Of a DNA stretch of 64,000 nt, positions 41,572-51,282 are shown piece by piece. Position numbers and translations under genes: made by a program. Within the stretch, counting starts at the first letter, position 1, and each line of letters begins with the position of its first letter. The notes under the pieces are model-generated. The model had not been told where the DNA came from. It made no database searches and worked only from the letters and a program-made list of their open reading frames with translations. The stretch is taken from NCBI RefSeq assembly GCF_020149935.1, contig NZ_CP083757.1, positions 1,612,001 through 1,676,000 on the forward strand, given 5' to 3'. The DNA comes from Marinilongibacter aquaticus (GTDB taxonomy: Bacteria > Bacteroidota > Bacteroidia > Cytophagales > Spirosomataceae).

Positions 41572-44037
41572 TTAACGCATCATTTGGCCATCGCCATCGT
41601 CTTCTCTTCTGTCGTCGTCGTTTCCTCCACGTCTTCTGTTAAACAAACCTTTCCCGTCGTTTTCCAACTTTCCAAATCGGTATTGGAAATCCAAACGCAC
41701 ACTGCGTCTAAACATCTGGCTTGTGTTTACTTGGGTGTACGTCGCTTCTGGATTCGTAAAATCCGACGAACTCGATTTGAAGTTTATACTCTTCACAAAA
41801 GGGTTTTCCAAGCCAAAACCGATACTTCCTCTCTCGTTGATGTCCTTTTTCACCGTTATGCCGTGAAAATAGAAACCATTTTCCGTACCCTGCAAACGCA
41901 CACGTGGCGAACGATAAAAGGCAAACAAAGAAGCCGCCCAGCCGTGCTCGAAAGAATACGAGGAGTTCAAGCGGGCACTCATATTCCAACCTTCTCCACT
42001 GCGGACATCCGTAGCCATATACGCATAATTCGGGCTCAAACCTCCACCAATTCTCAGTTTCTGTGTTGGGTTCAAATTATACGAAAAATCAAGTCCGTAG
42101 CTTCTGTTTACCCCAATGTTGTCGTAGGTCGTTTCTGTAATACTCACACCATCCATCATGATCACGCGGTTCAGCTGTGTAATGCTGTTGTTTTCCAAAC
42201 GTGTGTACAGTGAAAAGTTGAACGAATTGCGTTTCACATACATATTGTAAGCTACTTCGAACATATCCACCAATTCTGGCGATAGATAAGGGTTTCCAGA
42301 AGAAATGTTCGTTGTATTCGAATAGTTTGTGAAAGGATTTAGGTAACGAATAGAGGGTCTTTGAATTCTTTGGGTATAACTTCCGCGAACAGAACCGCCT
42401 TTCTCGAAACGCTTTGATAGGATCACACTCGGCAACAAGTTATTGTATCCAGGAATGTCCACATTGCTATCTTCAGAGAACGTCGCATCGATTGTGGTCT
42501 TCTCGTAGCGAGCACCCGCTTGCAAACCCCATTTCTGCGGCAATTCTACAGTAAAGGAAGAATACACCGCATATTCGTTTTTGAAATAATCCAATGTATT
42601 CGAGCGGCTGTTGTTCAATTCGAATCTGTTCAGATCGGAGTTGTAGCTATAGAAACGGCCATTTGAAGACGATTCGCCCAATTCGACACGGCCACCCATT
42701 TCCCATTTCACTTTTTCGCCCAAAGGCTGCACATAATCCAAACGTACTTCATACTCTCTATCGAAGCCTTTGTTTTTACTGCTATCGGAAGGGGCTTCGT
42801 TTTGATCAGCAATGTAGTCGCTGATTGTGTTGTTCTGCGAATACTGTCCGCGAATTCTCAACTCCTGATCCGGATTTTTATATTTTTTCTGAAACGTGAA
42901 ATCCAAATCATTCGAATTGCTCAAACCCTTTTGATCGATATATCGCGTTTTATCATAAATAATTGCATCGTTGATATCTCTCAAAATCGTATACTGGTCA
43001 CCTTTGCTGCCGCTTCCTCTCCCTCTTCTCGAATAGCTGATGGTGAAATTGGTATTCTCGTCAAAATCATAATCAAAAGTCGCACGGTAGCTTCCATGAT
43101 GCCAATTCCCACGGTTGTCGCTTGTTTGGTTCAAAAATGTGGTTTCGCCATCCACCACACTGGTTCGGGTGTTTTCTCCAGTGCTCTTGAAATTGTAAGA
43201 ATAACGTCCACCGCCATTCAACGAAATCCCCCATTTTCTATCACGCATGTTCAAGTTCCCGTTCAAAAACGAGCCCATAAAACCCACTCCCGTAGAAACA
43301 GAGCCAGTTACACCCGCCAACGTATTCTTTTTAAGGATGATATTCACGATGCCCGCAGTACCTTCCCCATCGTATCGGGCACTCGGTGCAGTAATTACCT
43401 CCACAGATTTAATCTGGTCCGCAGGTATTTGCTGCAAGGCCTCGCCCACACTACTGGCAAAAATACTCGAAGGCTTGTTGTTGATGAGCACCCGCACATT
43501 CTCACTTCCTCTCAACTCCACATTTCCATCCAAGTCAACACTCAGCATGGGCACTTTACGCAATACGTTTTCAGCTGTCCCTCCTCGGTTCGAAATGTCT
43601 TTGTCTGCATTGTAAACCAATCGGTCTATTTTATCTTCCACCAAAGCGGCCTGCCCAACAACTTTCACCTCATCGAGCTGAATATTATCACTCGATAAAG
43701 TCAGATTGCCCAAATCAAGCTTTTGGTTGTCGCTTGAAATCACCACGTTTTCTATAGATTGGGCTTTGTAACCAATAGAAGATACGAGCACCTTGTAGGT
43801 TCCTTTGGCCACATTTTGAAATTTGAACGCCCCCTGCGTATCGGTGAGCGTTCCGTCTATAGCCTTACTCGCATTCCAGAGAGCCACCGCGGCAAATTCC
43901 ACCGGTGATTTCGATGTTGAATCGATGATTGTTCCTGAAATAGTGGCGTTTCCTTTTTTCTCATTCGCCCCTTGTGCGAATGCCGAAACCGACAAAAAAC
44001 AGAAAGCTAAAATCTTTAGTCCATTTTTAAAACTCAT
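41572..44037 (-). CDS. TonB-dependent outer-membrane beta-barrel protein (OMP_b-brl_3 type)
   Basis: An 821-residue receptor. A signal peptide (to about 22) precedes a carboxypeptidase-regulatory-like domain (about 30-115), a plug (about 120-230: ENVLRKVPMLSVDLDGNVELRG and SVEVITAPSARYDGEGTAGIVN, in pieces) and a barrel of the outer-membrane beta-barrel family 3. After the last strand (RLDFQYRFGK) comes an unusual charged tail RRRGGNDDDRREDDGDGQ ending MMR, so the protein does not end in an aromatic residue. The ligand is unknown. It is a single gene with its own terminator. Confidence 0.9.
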   Translation of the reverse strand: MSFKNGLKILAFCFLSVSAFAQGANEKKGNATISGTIIDSTSKSPVEFAAVALWNASKAIDGTLTDTQGAFKFQNVAKGTYKVLVSSIGYKAQSIENVVISSDNQKLDLGNLTLSSDNIQLDEVKVVGQAALVEDKIDRLVYNADKDISNRGGTAENVLRKVPMLSVDLDGNVELRGSENVRVLINNKPSSIFASSVGEALQQIPADQIKSVEVITAPSARYDGEGTAGIVNIILKKNTLAGVTGSVSTGVGFMGSFLNGNLNMRDRKWGISLNGGGRYSYNFKSTGENTRTSVVDGETTFLNQTSDNRGNWHHGSYRATFDYDFDENTNFTISYSRRGRGSGSKGDQYTILRDINDAIIYDKTRYIDQKGLSNSNDLDFTFQKKYKNPDQELRIRGQYSQNNTISDYIADQNEAPSDSSKNKGFDREYEVRLDYVQPLGEKVKWEMGGRVELGESSSNGRFYSYNSDLNRFELNNSRSNTLDYFKNEYAVYSSFTVELPQKWGLQAGARYEKTTIDATFSEDSNVDIPGYNNLLPSVILSKRFEKGGSVRGSYTQRIQRPSIRYLNPFTNYSNTTNISSGNPYLSPELVDMFEVAYNMYVKRNSFNFSLYTRLENNSITQLNRVIMMDGVSITETTYDNIGVNRSYGLDFSYNLNPTQKLRIGGGLSPNYAYMATDVRSGEGWNMSARLNSSYSFEHGWAASLFAFYRSPRVRLQGTENGFYFHGITVKKDINERGSIGFGLENPFVKSINFKSSSSDFTNPEATYTQVNTSQMFRRSVRLDFQYRFGKLENDGKGLFNRRRGGNDDDRREDDGDGQMMR

Positions 44038-44156
44038 GAAGTCTTTCGTTATAGTATAGTTCAGATCAGTAATTACAGTTTAAAGACCTATTTGAAGGGC
44101 AAAAGTTTAATTAGATTTTATTTTTATCCTTCCCAAGTAGATCAATTCTCCTTGTC

Positions 44157-44183
44157 TGTCGATATTTAAAACCATTTGTCGAT
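44157..44183. repeat. Direct repeat TGTCGAT, 20-base period
   Basis: TGTCGAT at 44157-44163 and again at 44177-44183, two helical turns apart, upstream of the barrel gene. Such spacing suits a dimer bound to one DNA face. Confidence 0.3.
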
Positions 44184-44331
44184 GAAAGCTCTTTCTCTGC
44201 CTATTTCAATCGATTTCCAAGGCTTTTAAATGTCCAATTATTCAATAAAATATTCATAATCTAAATCAGTCATAAGCGTAAGGTTCGTAACAAGACTCTC
44301 AGAATCGCTACCAGAAAAACCGAAAAAAGCG

Positions 44332-44339
44332 TACTTTTG
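44332..44339 (+). promoter_or_regulatory. -7 promoter element of prfC
   Basis: TACTTTTG, exact TAnnTTTG, 29 bases before the ATG. Confidence 0.5.
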
Positions 44340-44368
44340 CAGCCCAATTCTCAGATAAAACGGTATCC

Positions 44369-45958
44369 ATGAGTTTCCAAAAAGAACTTCAGAAACGACG
44401 CACATTTGCCATCATTGCTCACCCCGATGCGGGGAAAACAACATTGACCGAAAAACTCCTTCTTTTTGGGGGGGCGATCCAAACGGCCGGTGCGGTAAAG
44501 TCGAATAAAATCAAAAAATCGACGACATCCGATTTCATGGAAATCGAAAAACAAAGGGGTATTTCAGTGGCCACTTCCGTGATGACCTTCGAGTATCGTG
44601 ATCTGAAAATAAACATTCTGGATACACCGGGGCACAAAGATTTTGCAGAAGACACTTACCGTACGCTTACGGCTGTCGATAGTGTGATTTTGGTTATCGA
44701 TTGCGTAAAAGGTGTGGAGGAGCAAACCGAAAAACTGATGGAGGTGTGCAGAATGCGTGACACTCCCGTAATCATTTTCGTGAACAAACTCGACCGCGAA
44801 GGACAAAACCCCTTCGACTTGCTCGATGAATTGGAACAGAAACTCAATATCAGTGCTAGACCCATCACTTGGCCCGTGAACGGTGGGCGTACTTTCAAGG
44901 GGGTTTACCACCTGCTTGAAAAACAAATGAATTTCTTTGCCGTAAACAAAACCAGACTGGAAGAGGATATTTTCAAATACGACATCGATTCGGAAGAACT
45001 TCGGAGCAAAATTGGCAATCAAGATGCCGATCAGCTGCAAGAAGATGTGGAGCTGATTGAAGGCGTGTACGAGCCCTTCGATCGCGAACCTTATTTAAAA
45101 GGCCAGTTGGCTCCTGTTTTTTTTGGTAGTGCAGTAAGCAATTTTGGTGTAATGGAACTCTTGGACACATTCTGTGATATCAGTCCCTTACCGATTTCGA
45201 GACAAACGGACGTTCGCGAAGTTATTCCCACCGAAAACACATTCAGCGGCTTTGTATTTAAAATACATGCCAATATCGACCCCAAGCACCGAGACCGCAT
45301 TGCATTTTTACGCGTATGCAGTGGTGTGTTTGAAAGAAGCAAGTTTTACGAACACGTGCGTTTGCACAAGAAATTGCGTTTCTCCAACCCATACATGTTT
45401 ATGGCCGATTCGAAAAATGTGGTAGAAGAAGCCTTTCCCGGCGATGTGGTTGGCCTTTACGATACCGGTAATTTCAAAATTGGCGATACACTTACGGAAG
45501 GCGAAGAACTCCAATTTACAGGAATCCCAAGCTTTTCGCCCGAACTTTTCCGCGAGGTCATCAATGCAGACCCAATGAAAACGAAGCAACTGGAAAAAGG
45601 CGTTCAACAATTGTCGGAAGAAGGCGTTGCTCAACTTTTCACCATTCAGCCGGGAAACAGGAAAATCATCGGTACCGTGGGCGAGCTGCAATTTGAGGTG
45701 ATCCAACACCGCCTTTTGAATGAGTACGGAGCCAAATGCCGTTTTGAAGCCAAACCTTATTCCAAAGCCTGCTGGCTTACCAGTGAAAATCCCGAAGCTT
45801 TGGCCGATTTCGTTCGCCTAAAGAGTAATTTCATTGCGTACGACAAAGACGAAAACCCTGTTTTTCTTGCCGAAACCGACTGGATTCTACGCATGAATAT
45901 AGAAAACAACCCCGATGTGCATTTCCATACCACTTCGGAGTTTAAAGTAAAGGCCTAA
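44369..45958 (+). CDS. prfC: Peptide chain release factor 3
   Basis: A 529-residue translational GTPase that removes RF1/RF2 from the ribosome after termination. G1 is [13 protein letters not shown] (17-29), G3 DTPGHKDF, and G4 VNKLDREG. The [18 protein letters not shown] switch region and the C-terminal [15 protein letters not shown] separate it from EF-G. Length is standard. Its last four bases overlap the stop of the convergent hypothetical gene. Confidence 0.97.
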   Translation: MSFQKELQKRRTFAIIAHPDAGKTTLTEKLLLFGGAIQTAGAVKSNKIKKSTTSDFMEIEKQRGISVATSVMTFEYRDLKINILDTPGHKDFAEDTYRTLTAVDSVILVIDCVKGVEEQTEKLMEVCRMRDTPVIIFVNKLDREGQNPFDLLDELEQKLNISARPITWPVNGGRTFKGVYHLLEKQMNFFAVNKTRLEEDIFKYDIDSEELRSKIGNQDADQLQEDVELIEGVYEPFDREPYLKGQLAPVFFGSAVSNFGVMELLDTFCDISPLPISRQTDVREVIPTENTFSGFVFKIHANIDPKHRDRIAFLRVCSGVFERSKFYEHVRLHKKLRFSNPYMFMADSKNVVEEAFPGDVVGLYDTGNFKIGDTLTEGEELQFTGIPSFSPELFREVINADPMKTKQLEKGVQQLSEEGVAQLFTIQPGNRKIIGTVGELQFEVIQHRLLNEYGAKCRFEAKPYSKACWLTSENPEALADFVRLKSNFIAYDKDENPVFLAETDWILRMNIENNPDVHFHTTSEFKVKA

Positions 45959-46359
45959 TCTATCGGAAAGGGCACGTATACAAAGCTTACGAAATTGCCA
46001 TCTTTCACAAAAAGGCAGCAGTATTCGTCGGCATTTTTGTAATTCTCTTTAAAGAGCACTTCAGATTCTGGACCGATCAAGTTCAAGCTTAAAAACTCTT
46101 CCAAAAAAGAGGCTTTGTACTCGTATTTGGTTTTGAAGTCCTGTGGATAGAACAAAGTTTGGCCCATGCTTACTTCTGCATCCGTGGCTACGAAAATAGG
46201 GTATTCACTGAATTTTCTGCTTCTGATCTGATACGACGCTTCTTTCAAATTGTCGCATACTTTCAAGAAATCCTCGGTTATTTCACCCATTTTTTTCTTA
46301 TCCAATTCGGGCGAATTGGCATCATCTAAAAGGGTATTTTCATTCGAATGATTAATCAT
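45955..46359 (-). CDS. Conserved-looking hypothetical protein, 134 residues
   Basis: A soluble acidic protein with alternating strand and helix character, ending in [10 protein letters not shown]. No domain is recognised. Several cysteines occur (VCDNL, EYCCLF). It follows the alanine dehydrogenase gene by 12 bases on the minus strand and may be third in the tsaE-ald operon. A coding role is supported by its place in the operon and by codon use like its neighbours. Confidence 0.65.
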   Translation of the reverse strand: MINHSNENTLLDDANSPELDKKKMGEITEDFLKVCDNLKEASYQIRSRKFSEYPIFVATDAEVSMGQTLFYPQDFKTKYEYKASFLEEFLSLNLIGPESEVLFKENYKNADEYCCLFVKDGNFVSFVYVPFPID

Positions 46360-46371
46360 GGTATTTTTCGT

Positions 46372-47580
46372 TTAGATACGTGCGGCCAGCAGCAACCTGA
46401 GGTCACGGTGTCGCAGATCAAATTTACGGGCAATATGCTGATGCGTGATATTCCCTTTGAAAGCATAAACGCCTTTCAAAAACCATTGGTTCGATAATAT
46501 CATTTCATCCACTCCGCCCAATCGGCCCATTTTCAAGAAAATGGGCGTAAAAATATTGCTCAGGCTTTGGCTCGCCGTTTTCCCCACCCGCGAGGCGATA
46601 TTCGGCACGGCATAGTGAATTACGCCGTGTTTGGTAAAAGTGGGCCTGCGGTGTGTCGTCAATTCACTGGTTTCCACACAGCCTCCTTGATCGATGGCCA
46701 CATCCACCACAACTGCATTCTCTTTCATCTGTTTCACCATTTCTTCCGTTACCACCATGGGAGAAAAACCCTTTTCGGCACGTAAACCCGCCACCACCAC
46801 ATCGGCATTCCTCAAGGCTCCGGCCAGGTTTTGCGAATCGATAATGGAGGTGTAAATGTGTTGCCCCAAAGTATAGCGAAGGCGTTGAAGACGATACAAA
46901 TGCATATCGAAAACTTTGATATCCGCCCCCAAGCCAATAGCCGTCCGTGCAGCAAACTCGCCCACAGTGCCCGCTCCGATAATCACTACGCTGGTTGGCG
47001 GAATCCCATCCAAACCACCCAGCAGTGTGCCCTGCCCACCGCTCAGGTATTCCGACGCAATTAAAATGGACATACTGCCGGCGATTTCGCTCATGGCCCT
47101 GACAATGGGAAAATTCCCCACTTTATCTTGCAAAGATTCAAAGGCTACCGCGGTCATTTTCTTATTGACCAAGCCTTCGAAATATGCTCTTTTTTGATTG
47201 GTAAACTGAACAGCCGAAAAAATTGTAGATCCTGGTTTGCACAAGGCCAACTCTTGTTCTGTCGGCGGATTTACCTTTAGGATAATGTTTGCTTCGAAAA
47301 CCTTATCTGGCGAATAGGCAATACTGGCACCAGCTTCACTGTATTCTTGATCTGAAAAGTGCGATGCTTCTCCCGCTCCCTTTTCCACCACCACTTCGTG
47401 GCCATTGCGAACCAATACCGAAACCGCATCCGGCGTAAGGCAAATTCTATTTTCTGTTTCGGCCAATTCTTTTGGCAAACCGATGAACAAACTCTTGGCA
47501 CGTTCTCCCAAAGCTTGTGTCTTTTCTTGAGGTTCAATCAAAGATTGGTAAAGGCTGCTTTTTGCAAGACTTTCTGGCAT
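46372..47580 (-). CDS. ald: Alanine dehydrogenase
   Basis: A 402-residue NAD-dependent enzyme interconverting L-alanine and pyruvate with ammonia. The N-terminal AlaDh/PNT domain begins near FIGLPKELAETENRICLTPDAV; the Rossmann motif is VVIIGAGTVGEFAART near 205-220; VVVDVAIDQGG near 290 is a family hallmark. Compared with about 370 residues for Bacillus Ald, it has some 30 extra N-terminal residues. Its start overlaps the tsaE stop by one base, so translation is coupled. PntA (transhydrogenase) is less likely because the paired pntB is absent. Confidence 0.9.
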   Translation of the reverse strand: MPESLAKSSLYQSLIEPQEKTQALGERAKSLFIGLPKELAETENRICLTPDAVSVLVRNGHEVVVEKGAGEASHFSDQEYSEAGASIAYSPDKVFEANIILKVNPPTEQELALCKPGSTIFSAVQFTNQKRAYFEGLVNKKMTAVAFESLQDKVGNFPIVRAMSEIAGSMSILIASEYLSGGQGTLLGGLDGIPPTSVVIIGAGTVGEFAARTAIGLGADIKVFDMHLYRLQRLRYTLGQHIYTSIIDSQNLAGALRNADVVVAGLRAEKGFSPMVVTEEMVKQMKENAVVVDVAIDQGGCVETSELTTHRRPTFTKHGVIHYAVPNIASRVGKTASQSLSNIFTPIFLKMGRLGGVDEMILSNQWFLKGVYAFKGNITHQHIARKFDLRHRDLRLLLAARI

Positions 47581-48008
47581 TATCCAACAATTTTGGCCGT
47601 CAGGTTCCGTGACTCGGGCTTTTCGGCTTGAATTTCAATTTCTAAATAGGGTTCGGGCAAGAGTGCATTGACATTGTCGGGCCATTCCACAAAACACAGT
47701 TGCCCCGATTCGAAATACTCCTCGATACCAAAATCAAGAGCCTCTTCTGTATTCTTAAGCCTGTAGCAGTCGAAATGATATACCTCTTCCTCATCCTCTG
47801 TATCGTATACATTGACAATGGAGAAAGTTGGGCTTTGCACCTTGGCCAATACGCCAAGCTCTTTGCACAAGGCTTTTACCAAGCTGGTTTTGCCGGCTCC
47901 CAATTGGCCATTCAATGTCCATACTTTGCATCGTTCGCCAAACACGAGCAGTGCTCTCGCTACCTCTTGCCATTGCTCTGGAGCAATTTCCTGAAAAGCT
48001 TTCTCCAT
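47580..48008 (-). CDS. tsaE: tRNA threonylcarbamoyladenosine biosynthesis ATPase TsaE
   Basis: A 142-residue P-loop ATPase required with TsaB/TsaD for t6A37 synthesis on tRNAs. Walker A is GQLGAGKTSLVKAL near 36-49; SPTFSIVNVYD and YHFDCYRLKN are diagnostic strand and helix segments. The -7 element TAATTTTG lies seven bases before the ATG, so the leader is very short. It is first in an operon with ald. Confidence 0.94.
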   Translation of the reverse strand: MEKAFQEIAPEQWQEVARALLVFGERCKVWTLNGQLGAGKTSLVKALCKELGVLAKVQSPTFSIVNVYDTEDEEEVYHFDCYRLKNTEEALDFGIEEYFESGQLCFVEWPDNVNALLPEPYLEIEIQAEKPESRNLTAKIVG

Positions 48009-48015
48009 AGAACTA

Positions 48016-48023
48016 CAAAATTA
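48016..48023 (-). promoter_or_regulatory. -7 promoter element of tsaE-ald
   Basis: TAATTTTG on the minus strand, exact TAnnTTTG, with only seven bases to the ATG. Confidence 0.5.
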
Positions 48024-48161
48024 TCAATATTCAACAAATAACCGCGTTAAATAACGAATGCTTGGCCATTCGAGCGTACAAGATTTGTCTTTCCGTTTTT
48101 TGGGTTTAACGTCCATTTTTTAAGAACTTTGTAAATCACATTCTCCTAATAATCGTCTTCG

Positions 48162-50000
48162 ATGCTTGAAAGTAGAAAACAAGTTATTTTATTTTTCTTT
48201 TTTACCATCGGAATCATCTATCTGAGTCGCCTTTTTTACATTCAGATTGTGGATCCGAAATACCGGTCCATTGAGGCTACAAATGCCATCAAACGACAGA
48301 TTGAAGTGCCCCTGCGTGGACAGATTTACGACCGCAATCATAAACTGCTTGTGCAAAACAGAGAAGTGTACAATATGTATGTGACACCGCGGGAAGTGAC
48401 CAAGCTCGACACCAATATGTTCTGCAAAGTTTTCCGCATTTCGAGAGGATATTTCGACAGTACAATGCACGAAGCTATCGACTATTCTAGAAACCGGGCT
48501 TCTTTGTTTCTTCGCCAATTGTCGAAAGAAGAATTTGCCCGTGTGGCCGATGTGATGGTGAATTTCAAGGGCTTTTCTTTCGAGCAGTCTTTCTTTCGTA
48601 CCTACCCCGCCCATACTTTGGCCAACGCTCTCGGATACATAGGAGAAATTCCGAAAAAGCAGTACGACAACCAAGAGCAGATGTATTATCGAAAAGGCGA
48701 TTACATCGGACTTTCGGGTATAGAAAGAGAATACGAAGAAGAGCTTCGCGGAATACGCGGGGTGAAATTCACGCTCATGGATGTGCACGGAGCAGACAAG
48801 GGCTCGTATGAACATGGCAATTTCGATACTACGGCCGTGGTGGGGCAAGACCTTTACTCTTCTATAGATATTCAATTGCAGCAATTGGCCGATAGCCTGT
48901 TCCAAAACAAAGTGGGGGCCGTGGTGGCCATCGAACCCAAAACCGGAGAGATTTTGGCCATGGGTTCTTATCCAACCTACGATCCGAATTTGCTTTCGGG
49001 AAAAGCCTTTTCGAAAAATTACCTTGAATTGGTGAAAGACCCCGACAAACCCACATTCAACAGAGCCATCTCGTCCTTTTACCGTCCGGGATCGACCTTT
49101 AAATTGATTCAAGCCCTTATTGGCCAGCAACAGGGCGTAATCAATTTGCACACTTCGTTTATCGGAGCTTACTCACCCATGGGTTGCCACGGGCACGGCA
49201 TGCACCATATGGCCAACCTGAACAATGCGGTACAATTTTCTTGCAATCCGTACTTCTATAATGTATTCAAGAAAATCATCGAAAACACGTCGGAAAGAAA
49301 TCCTTTCATCGGTGCACGTGAAGGACTTACGCGTTGGCACGATATGGTGGAGAAATTTGGTTTCGGCACAAAGCTCGGCATTGACCTGCCCGGCGAGAAA
49401 AGTCAATTACTGCCCAACTTAAGCCTGTACGATAAATACTATGGCGAAGACCGCTGGAAATTCTCGAATATTTATTCACTCTCCATTGGCGAAGGCGAAT
49501 TGGGGCTGGATGTGCTCAAACTCGCCAATATGGCTGCTTCAATTGCCAACAAAGGCTATTGGATCACCCCGCACCTGATTCGAGGCGTGGGCGAAGACCG
49601 AAAAAATATGAAATCTGAGCGTGTGGAAGTGCACCAAACGGGCGTAAATCCACAATACTTCGAAAACATCTACGACGGCATGCAAAAGGTAATTGAAGCC
49701 GGTACCGCCAGACAAGCCTACATTCCAGACATTGCCATTCTTGGAAAAACAGGCACATCGCAAAACAAACGAGGACGCGACCACGCCATTTTCGTGGCTT
49801 TTGCTCCCCGAGAGAACCCCAAAATCGCCATTGCCGCTGTAGTGGAAAACGCAGGCTTCGGCGGCTCTTCTTCTGGGCCCATTGCCTCGTTGATGATCGA
49901 AAAATACCTGAAAGGAAAAATAGAGCGTAGAGCTTTGGCCGAACGCATGATGAACACAAGTTACAAGACAGTAGCCGCACAAAAGGCCGCAGCAAAATAA
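48162..50000 (+). CDS. mrdA: Penicillin-binding protein 2, elongasome transpeptidase
   Basis: A 612-residue class B PBP with one N-terminal anchor helix (about 8-28). A pedestal/dimerisation region follows, then the transpeptidase domain. Catalytic motifs: S311-T-F-K314, SCN near 352-354 in QFSCNPYF, and K529-T-G in LGKTGTSQ. It cross-links peptidoglycan during rod-shaped growth with RodA. rodA starts four bases after its stop. mreBCD are not in this window. Confidence 0.95.
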   Translation: MLESRKQVILFFFFTIGIIYLSRLFYIQIVDPKYRSIEATNAIKRQIEVPLRGQIYDRNHKLLVQNREVYNMYVTPREVTKLDTNMFCKVFRISRGYFDSTMHEAIDYSRNRASLFLRQLSKEEFARVADVMVNFKGFSFEQSFFRTYPAHTLANALGYIGEIPKKQYDNQEQMYYRKGDYIGLSGIEREYEEELRGIRGVKFTLMDVHGADKGSYEHGNFDTTAVVGQDLYSSIDIQLQQLADSLFQNKVGAVVAIEPKTGEILAMGSYPTYDPNLLSGKAFSKNYLELVKDPDKPTFNRAISSFYRPGSTFKLIQALIGQQQGVINLHTSFIGAYSPMGCHGHGMHHMANLNNAVQFSCNPYFYNVFKKIIENTSERNPFIGAREGLTRWHDMVEKFGFGTKLGIDLPGEKSQLLPNLSLYDKYYGEDRWKFSNIYSLSIGEGELGLDVLKLANMAASIANKGYWITPHLIRGVGEDRKNMKSERVEVHQTGVNPQYFENIYDGMQKVIEAGTARQAYIPDIAILGKTGTSQNKRGRDHAIFVAFAPRENPKIAIAAVVENAGFGGSSSGPIASLMIEKYLKGKIERRALAERMMNTSYKTVAAQKAAAK

Positions 50001-50004
50001 ACCC

Positions 50005-51279
50005 ATGGCAAGAGAAATAAACATTCGAAGAGGTGTAGACTGGATTACCGTTTTACTGTATTTGTCTTTGGTTCTTATAGGCTACTTCAATATTTATGCG
50101 GCGGTATACAATCCGGAAGACCCCATTACTATCCTGTCGCTCTCGCACAATGCAGGTCGCCAGTTGATGTTCATGGGCTTGGCTGTGATCATTATTACGC
50201 TCATACTTTTTATCGATTATAAAGTTTACGAGAGCTTTGCATACATTTTTTATGCGTTCATGATCTTGCTGCTCATCGCTACGATCTTTATAGGAGCCGA
50301 TATCAAAGGCTCGCATTCTTGGATCAAGATCGGCACATTCTCTATTCAACCTGCCGAATTCGCCAAACTGGCCACCTCTTTGGCCTTGGCTCGGTATTTA
50401 AGCTCGACGAATGTGAATCTCAAAAGGTTTAGAGACACCTGGAAAGCAGCCTTGCTTATTTTGCTCCCGCCCATCATTATCATTTTGCAAAAAGAAACCG
50501 GCTCGGCACTTACTTTTGCTATTTTCATCGTGGTACTTTACAGAGAAGGGCTACCTGGGCTTTTTCCTGCACTCTTTCTTTCTGTGGTCGCCTTGCTCAT
50601 TCTTACCCTGCTTTACCCAAAACTTTACATCATTATAGGATTGGTGGTTTTGGCTTTATTCGTGTGGCAATTCGTATTCACCAAAAGAGATCGAAATCGA
50701 CAGAATTTCTTTAAAATAACGGGAATAGTGGTGCTGTTTTCCCTTTTCTCTGTAGGTGTCGATTTCTTCATCAACGATATTCTTCAACCACACCAACAAA
50801 AACGTATTCAGACTTTGGTCGATCCAGATGCAGACCCATTGGGAGCAGGATGGAATGTAACCCAATCGAAAATTGCAATCGGCTCGGGTGGAATTATCGG
50901 AAAAGGTTATTTGCAAGGCACGCAAACCAAATTCGATTTCGTGCCCGAACAATCAACCGATTTTATTTTCTGTACCATTGGTGAAGAATGGGGCTTTCTA
51001 GGCAGCATTATACTCATTAGCCTTTTCCTTGCCCTGCTTTCGCGAATACTTTATCTCGCCGAATTGCAGCGGGATCGGTTTGCCCGTATTTACGGTTATT
51101 GCGTGGCCTCCATTATCTTTTTCCATTTGCTGGTCAATATTGGGATGACCATCGGCCTTATGCCGGTAATCGGTATTCCTTTGCCCCTGATAAGCTACGG
51201 AGGCTCCTCTTTGTGGTCGTTTACCATTTTGTTGTTCATTTTCCTGAAACTCGACGCACACCGCAGTTTTAAAGTCTAA
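50005..51279 (+). CDS. rodA: Rod shape-determining SEDS glycosyltransferase RodA
   Basis: A 424-residue polytopic protein (about ten helices) of the SEDS family that polymerises lipid II together with PBP2. Signature segments: GSHSWIKIGTFSIQPAEFAKLA, the periplasmic LVDPDADPLGAGWNVTQSKIAIGSGG and the final GMTIGLMPVIGIPLPLISYGGSS (in pieces). Gene spacing of four bases after mrdA and three before the methyltransferase gene indicates one operon. FtsW is unlikely given the mrdA partner. Confidence 0.95.
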   Translation: MAREINIRRGVDWITVLLYLSLVLIGYFNIYAAVYNPEDPITILSLSHNAGRQLMFMGLAVIIITLILFIDYKVYESFAYIFYAFMILLLIATIFIGADIKGSHSWIKIGTFSIQPAEFAKLATSLALARYLSSTNVNLKRFRDTWKAALLILLPPIIIILQKETGSALTFAIFIVVLYREGLPGLFPALFLSVVALLILTLLYPKLYIIIGLVVLALFVWQFVFTKRDRNRQNFFKITGIVVLFSLFSVGVDFFINDILQPHQQKRIQTLVDPDADPLGAGWNVTQSKIAIGSGGIIGKGYLQGTQTKFDFVPEQSTDFIFCTIGEEWGFLGSIILISLFLALLSRILYLAELQRDRFARIYGYCVASIIFFHLLVNIGMTIGLMPVIGIPLPLISYGGSSLWSFTILLFIFLKLDAHRSFKV

Positions 51280-51282
51280 GCT

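Larger units (their letters stand above)
44038..44368. other. 331-base divergent region between TonB barrel gene and prfC
   Basis: AT-rich. It contains two direct TGTCGAT repeats 20 bases apart (44157-44183) and the prfC -7 element at 44332-44339. No gene or RNA was seen. Confidence 0.6.

Noticed and set aside
42802-43698. 298-codon plus-strand open frame
   Set aside because: Antisense to the TonB barrel gene; no signal peptide, domain or promoter.
48189-49151. 320-codon minus-strand open frame
   Set aside because: Antisense to mrdA, which has complete PBP motifs.
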